Shown here piece by piece: positions 5,574-8,852 of a stretch of DNA of 8,852 bases. The stretch's first letter is position 1; every line of letters starts with the position of its first letter. Source of the stretch: an uncultured Rhodospirillales bacterium (GTDB lineage: Bacteria > Pseudomonadota > Alphaproteobacteria > CALMVH01). The DNA lies in contig CALMVH010000289.1 in NCBI GenBank assembly GCA_937873165.1, positions 5,256-14,107 on the forward strand. The letters are read 5' to 3'. The notes below the pieces were generated by a model. The model was not told the DNA's origin. It saw nothing but the letters and a program-made list of their open reading frames with translations, and ran no database searches. The position numbers and the translations under genes are program-made.

Positions 5574-7325
5574 TCATGCCTTTTGCTGCTTCCTCTTCTT
5601 GGGCACGGCGGAAACGCTGCCCTTGGCATTGTCCTTGCGCACCTTCTTTGCCGCGGCACGCGGGGCCGCCATGCCGGCCTGGGTGATGCGCACATCGTCG
5701 CCGCTCTTCGGCAAGGAAGCGGCAAAATGCTCGGCAAGCGCTTGATTGATCTCGAACTTCGTCTCGGTATCGAAGATACGGATGTTGCCGATATCCTGCT
5801 TGGTAACATTGCCTTGGCGGCAGATCAGCGGCACCAGCCATTTGGGATCGGCTCTCTGCCGCCGGCCTACGTTCATGCTGAACCAGACGCTTGCGCCACG
5901 ATCGTCGTTCCGCTCGAAGCGTGGGTGAGCCTCGCGGCTGCTCTGCCGTTCCTCGTTGCGCTGCCGGAGGTCTCGTTGTTCCGAGCGCGATCCGGCCGTG
6001 CGCGGCGCCTGCATAGGGTCCGCCACGTCTTCAGGCGCGGGCAGGCGCGCCCGGTAAACGCGGGCAAGAGCGGCTGCTAGGTCTTCCGCCGTGCGCCCTT
6101 CCAGCAGCTTTGCGGCCAACACGGTATCTTCTGGCGTTGCCTCGCCGGTCAGCATCAAGTCCAGCAGCATGCGTTCGCCGTCGCGCTCGCGAACCTTGTC
6201 GGCGCTGGGCGGGCCGCTCCACGAAGCATCGACCCCGGCCCCCCTGAGCAACTGTTCGGCGCGGCGATAGCGGTTGGAGGGCACCATGATCACGCAAACC
6301 CCCTTGCGCCCGGCCCGGCCCGTTCGGCCACTGCGATGCAGCAAGGTGTCGGAGTTCGTCGGCAGCGAGGCATGGATAACGAGGCCGAGGTCCGGCAGGT
6401 CGATGCCGCGCGCGGCCACATCGGTTGCAACGCACACCCGGGCCTGACCGTCGCGCATCGACTGCAACGCGCGGGTGCGTTCGTTCTGGCTGAGTTCCCC
6501 CGATAGCGCCACCGACGTAAATCCGCGCTCCATCAGGCTGGCATGCAGGTGACGCACCTGATCGCGGGTAGAGCAGAAAACCATGGCGGTCGGCGCTTCG
6601 AAATAGCGCAGGACGTTGACCACCGCCAATTCCTCGTCCAGTGGCGCCACGCGCACGGCGCGATATTCGATATCGGCATGCGGCCGGCTGGAGTCGACTG
6701 TGTCGATGCGCAAGGCGTCGTGCTGGAATTGCTTGGCAAGGCCAGCGATCTCCCGCGCGATGGTGGCGGAGAACAACAGGGTCCGCCGCGTCGCGGGCGT
6801 TGCCCCCAGCAGCATTTCCAGCTCCTCGCGAAAGCCTAGGTCGAGCATCTCGTCGGCTTCGTCGAGCACGATCACGCTCAGATTGTCCAGTTTCAGGCGG
6901 CCGCGCTGGAGGTGATCGCACAAGCGGCCTGGTGTTCCGACCACGATATGGCATCCGCCGATCAGGCCATTCGCCTCCGTGCGCGGGTCCATGCCGCCGA
7001 TGCAGCTCACAATGCGCGCGCCGGTTTCGGCATACAGCCAGGCCAGTTCGCGATGCACCTGCATGGCAAGCTCGCGGGTCGGTGCGATGATCAGTGCCAA
7101 GGGCGCGCCCGCCTGCTGCGTAAATCGCTCGGCGCCCTTCAGCAGCGTGTCGGCGAACGCCAGGCCGTAGGCGACCGTTTTGCCCGATCCGGTTTGCGCC
7201 GACACCAGCAGGTCACGGCTTTCGGCGTCGGGCTGCAGCACGGCGGCCTGGACAGGCGTGGGATCCTCGTAGCCCTTGGCGGCAAGGGCGCGCGCCAGCG
7301 CGGGGTTGGTGGCGGGAAACGGCAT
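5574..7325 (-). CDS. DEAD-box ATP-dependent RNA helicase with DbpA-type C-terminal domain
   Basis: A 583-residue DEAD-box helicase. Every family motif is present: Q motif GYEDPTPVQ at 18-26, Walker A AQTGSGKT at 43-50, Ia PTRELA at 82-87, TPGR at 131-134, DEAD at 155-158, SAT at 186-188, TDVAARGIDLPD at 301-312, and HRSGRTGRAGR at 330-340. Residues 345-475 form a helical then highly charged, arginine-rich linker. Residues 478-545 match the DbpA RNA-binding domain (WFSMNVGRR, ADPKWLVPLICR, DIGNIRIFDTETKFEI). A lysine-rich tail from about 555 probably adds non-specific RNA affinity. The family unwinds short RNA duplexes in ribosome assembly or cold adaptation. The layout fits DeaD/CsdA/DbpA relatives, but I do not assign a symbol. 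The ATG at 7325 has GGATAG about 6 nt upstream. It follows crcB after the longest gap in the block (115 bp) and precedes the channel gene by 29 nt. Confidence 0.95.
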   Translation of the reverse strand: MPFPATNPALARALAAKGYEDPTPVQAAVLQPDAESRDLLVSAQTGSGKTVAYGLAFADTLLKGAERFTQQAGAPLALIIAPTRELAMQVHRELAWLYAETGARIVSCIGGMDPRTEANGLIGGCHIVVGTPGRLCDHLQRGRLKLDNLSVIVLDEADEMLDLGFREELEMLLGATPATRRTLLFSATIAREIAGLAKQFQHDALRIDTVDSSRPHADIEYRAVRVAPLDEELAVVNVLRYFEAPTAMVFCSTRDQVRHLHASLMERGFTSVALSGELSQNERTRALQSMRDGQARVCVATDVAARGIDLPDLGLVIHASLPTNSDTLLHRSGRTGRAGRKGVCVIMVPSNRYRRAEQLLRGAGVDASWSGPPSADKVRERDGERMLLDLMLTGEATPEDTVLAAKLLEGRTAEDLAAALARVYRARLPAPEDVADPMQAPRTAGSRSEQRDLRQRNEERQSSREAHPRFERNDDRGASVWFSMNVGRRQRADPKWLVPLICRQGNVTKQDIGNIRIFDTETKFEINQALAEHFAASLPKSGDDVRITQAGMAAPRAAAKKVRKDNAKGSVSAVPKKRKQQKA

Positions 7326-7440
7326 GATCTATCCAAAAAGTAAGGCGCCACAGGGCGGAACAGGTGACGCGACAGGAAAAACGAATGAAGTACAATTCCG
7401 ACGCTTGTATGGCGGAGTTTGCGCGCTGGTGCAAATGTCT
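7326..7440 (-). promoter_or_regulatory. Intergenic region before the helicase gene, possible weak promoter
   Basis: This 115-bp gap is the only sizeable non-coding stretch in the minus-strand block, so a promoter for the helicase and downstream genes could sit here. The best sigma-70-like pair I see on the minus strand is TTGCAC (7434-7429) and CATACA (7411-7406) with a 17-bp spacer, each matching only 3 of 6 consensus bases. The resulting leader of about 75 nt could have regulatory value, as is known for cold-induced DEAD-box genes, but no structure stands out. A four-base-pair CGCC/GGCG hairpin near 7346-7357 precedes the run TTTTT and is too weak to call a terminator. Confidence 0.25.
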
Positions 7441-7857
7441 CTACGGCCGACTGCCTATGGTAGAAAGCCCGAATCGTTCGGCCGTCCAGAACCCGAAGGC
7501 TGTTGCGCCGACGCAAAGAACAAGCGATCCGAGCATGTAGCCCGCCGCTGCACCGTAATCCGCAGCGCGCAGGAGCTGGAGCGATTGCAGGCTGAAGGCG
7601 GAAAAAGTGGTGAAGCCGCCACAAAATCCGGTCATCAGGAACAGCCTGAGGGTGGTTGTCGCGGGCAACGGGCCGTTATTCGCCGTCAGGGCGAAGACCA
7701 GTCCAATCAGGAACGATCCCGATACGTTGATACCGAGCGTGCCCCAGGGAAACTGGCCACCTGCGACATTCGCCGTTACAGTGGAGAGTGCGTAGCGCGC
7801 CATCCCGCCCAGCGCGCTGCCGAGTGCGACCCAGATATATGTCGTGACCGTTTGCAT
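7441..7857 (-). CDS. crcB: CrcB/Fluc fluoride channel
   Basis: A 138-residue small membrane protein with four hydrophobic helices, matching the CrcB (Fluc) family. These are dual-topology dimeric channels in the inner membrane that export fluoride and protect against its toxicity. Diagnostic features are GSALGGMARY at 13-22 with the conserved arginine in TM1, PWGTLGINVSGSFLIG at 37-52 with the pore asparagine near 43, and GFCGGFTTFSAFS at 77-89, the broken TM3 that carries the pore phenylalanines and the central sodium site. Length is slightly above the usual 120-130. I chose the ATG at 7857 because the typical N-terminus begins there; a GTG at 7869, two bases after the upstream stop, would add four residues. 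The upstream gene abuts it, so no fluoride riboswitch precedes it directly. Confidence 0.95.
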   Translation of the reverse strand: MQTVTTYIWVALGSALGGMARYALSTVTANVAGGQFPWGTLGINVSGSFLIGLVFALTANNGPLPATTTLRLFLMTGFCGGFTTFSAFSLQSLQLLRAADYGAAAGYMLGSLVLCVGATAFGFWTAERFGLSTIGSRP

Positions 7858-7871
7858 CCCCCGCCGCACTA

Positions 7872-8852
7872 TCAGCCCGGACGCGTGGCGGCAATCGTTT
7901 CGGCAAGGTCATAGGCCTGTACCCTTAGTTCGGGCACGGCCACGGATTCGTAGAGACTTCCCTTGCGCCATGTGCCGATGGTGTACAGCCCCCTCACTAT
8001 TTCGCCATGGCTCGTTTTCAGCGATCCATCGGGCGCGGTATCCATGCCGAGATGCAGGGGATCGGGGGCGGCGAGGCCACGCGCCAGCAGGTTCCGGATC
8101 AGGGGATCGTCCAGTTTGCGCAGATCGGCTTGCGGGCCGGTGCACACGACGGCACAGGCGACTTTTGTGATCTCCGGATCGGCCTTTCCCTTGGGCTGCC
8201 ATGTCACGGAGGTGCCGTCCGGACAGTCTTGCATGGAAACAAAGCTGCCGCGATGCTGGATCAGGCGTCCCTCAGCCTCCAGCCTAGCTTTGGCCGCCAT
8301 GATCTCGGGGGCGCAGCGGTGGCGATGCGTATCCCAGTAGGGCCGAAGGCGGCGCAAAAACTTTTTCTGCTCTGTCAGGGGCAGGGATTGCCAAAGCGCC
8401 GGGTTGAACGGGCGCAGCGCGTCCAGCACCCCCTGCCAGCCGGATCCACCCGCCGCCGCTTTGCGGACTTCCGTGCGGATGGTGGCCACAAGCGCCAGCG
8501 CGCTTTCAGGCAAGTGGGTACCGTCAAGATAAGGCGGGTAGGGCTGCACGCCCGTATGCACCTGGGGAAGCAATCCGTTGCGCGACAGGATGTGGACGGT
8601 TCCGTTCGGCTTCGCGTGCGCCATGGTCGCCAGCAGGTCGAGGCTCGTCAGCCCGGTGCCGACCAGGAACATGTCGCCAGGCTCCGCCAGCCTGGCGAGG
8701 ATTCTCGGATCGTACGGGTTGGCAGCCCCGGCAGAGCCGGGGGGAAAGTTTCCCAGCGCCAGCACGACCGTGTTGGCAATCGCCCGCGATCCGTCTTTCG
8801 TGCGCAGGTCGTAGCCGGCGGCGAAGACGTGGCAGGTGTCGAGGCAGACGCC
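7872..8852 (-). CDS. FAD/NAD(P)-binding protein, COG4529/YdhS-like (5' end outside window)
   Basis: The frame stays open to the right edge of the window, giving 326 residues of a protein whose N-terminal FAD-binding motif is cut off. The upstream codons read DGSRAIANTVVLALGNFPPG, continuous with the rest, so the GTG at 8765 is internal and not the start. LVGTGLTSLDLL (about residues 63-74 of the fragment) is the second Rossmann glycine-rich motif, for NAD(P). A strand of type ACAVVCTGP follows near 218-226, and GLYTIGTWRKGSLYESVAVPELR near the C-terminus is the usual FAD-side closing region. The central FLRRLRPYWDTHRHRCAPE segment is typical of the COG4529 group of uncharacterised flavoproteins. 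The reaction is unknown, but the architecture implies an NAD(P)H-dependent flavoenzyme in the cytoplasm. Its stop lies 2-14 nt before crcB, depending on the crcB start. Confidence 0.85.
   Translation of the reverse strand, partial: GVCLDTCHVFAAGYDLRTKDGSRAIANTVVLALGNFPPGSAGAANPYDPRILARLAEPGDMFLVGTGLTSLDLLATMAHAKPNGTVHILSRNGLLPQVHTGVQPYPPYLDGTHLPESALALVATIRTEVRKAAAGGSGWQGVLDALRPFNPALWQSLPLTEQKKFLRRLRPYWDTHRHRCAPEIMAAKARLEAEGRLIQHRGSFVSMQDCPDGTSVTWQPKGKADPEITKVACAVVCTGPQADLRKLDDPLIRNLLARGLAAPDPLHLGMDTAPDGSLKTSHGEIVRGLYTIGTWRKGSLYESVAVPELRVQAYDLAETIAATRPG

Noticed and set aside
5545..5841. In-frame 99-residue upstream extension of the MscS-like channel (open to a start at 5841)
   Set aside because: It lies wholly over the helicase C-terminal coding region, has shadow-like Arg/Gln-rich composition, and would bury the signal peptide in the middle of the protein.
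6031..6954. 307-residue minus-strand open frame inside the helicase gene
   Set aside because: It is an out-of-frame shadow with Arg/Pro-rich composition; the overlapping frame carries all helicase motifs.
7341..7360. Possible crcB terminator: short CGCC/GGCG hairpin followed by TTTTT on the minus strand
   Set aside because: The stem is only 4 bp and the T-run is separated from it, too weak for an intrinsic terminator.
7391..7396. TACAAT on the plus strand resembling a -10 element
   Set aside because: No matching -35 sequence lies at the right distance, and no plausible plus-strand gene follows.
7858..7900. Fluoride riboswitch expected before crcB
   Set aside because: The upstream flavoprotein gene ends 2-14 nt before crcB, leaving no room for an aptamer between them; none could be recognised by eye.
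7276..7914. 212-residue plus-strand open frame across crcB and the helicase start
   Set aside because: It is antisense to crcB, of low-complexity polar composition and without recognisable domains.

Overview
The window is a gene-dense, mostly GC-rich stretch of bacterial chromosome with two convergent transcription blocks. The organism is probably a Gram-negative proteobacterium. An exported-type MscS channel, a DbpA-domain RNA helicase and a COG4529-type flavoprotein support this. The wording of the helicase C-terminal domain leans towards Alphaproteobacteria, possibly acetic acid bacteria, but that assignment is from memory and weak.

Left block, plus strand (3-2397): a surface-glycan cluster fragment. 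It holds the C-terminal part of a GT4 glycosyltransferase cut by the window edge, an unrecognised 318-residue protein of clearly lower GC that overlaps it by ATGA, and a GT2 glycosyltransferase. These are probably co-transcribed and build part of an exopolysaccharide, capsule or O-antigen.

Right block, minus strand (8852 down to 2398), seven genes in transcription order: a COG4529/YdhS-like FAD/NAD(P)-binding protein (5' end outside the window), a CrcB fluoride channel, a DEAD-box RNA helicase with a DbpA domain, an MscS-like channel with a long periplasmic N-terminus and a missing C-terminal domain, a DUF427 protein, a phosphoribosyltransferase (PRTase) and a HAD-family phosphatase. Spacing is tight: 2-14 nt between the flavoprotein and crcB, 29 nt between helicase and channel, 6 nt between channel and DUF427, 5 nt or a 4-nt overlap before the PRTase, and a 41-nt overlap between PRTase and HAD. 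The only real gap is 7326-7440, upstream of the helicase, and it may hold a promoter.

The two blocks meet with no spacer at 2397/2398, where the palindrome TGATCA supplies both stop codons. The most interesting hypothesis is that the overlapping PRTase and HAD phosphatase, facing a glycosyltransferase cluster, act as a two-step pair: transfer of phosphoribose from PRPP to an acceptor, then removal of the 5-phosphate. This matches the known logic of ribofuranose incorporation into bacterial polysaccharides. It is an inference from family and context only. I found no RNA genes, mobile elements, CRISPR arrays or convincing intrinsic terminators.
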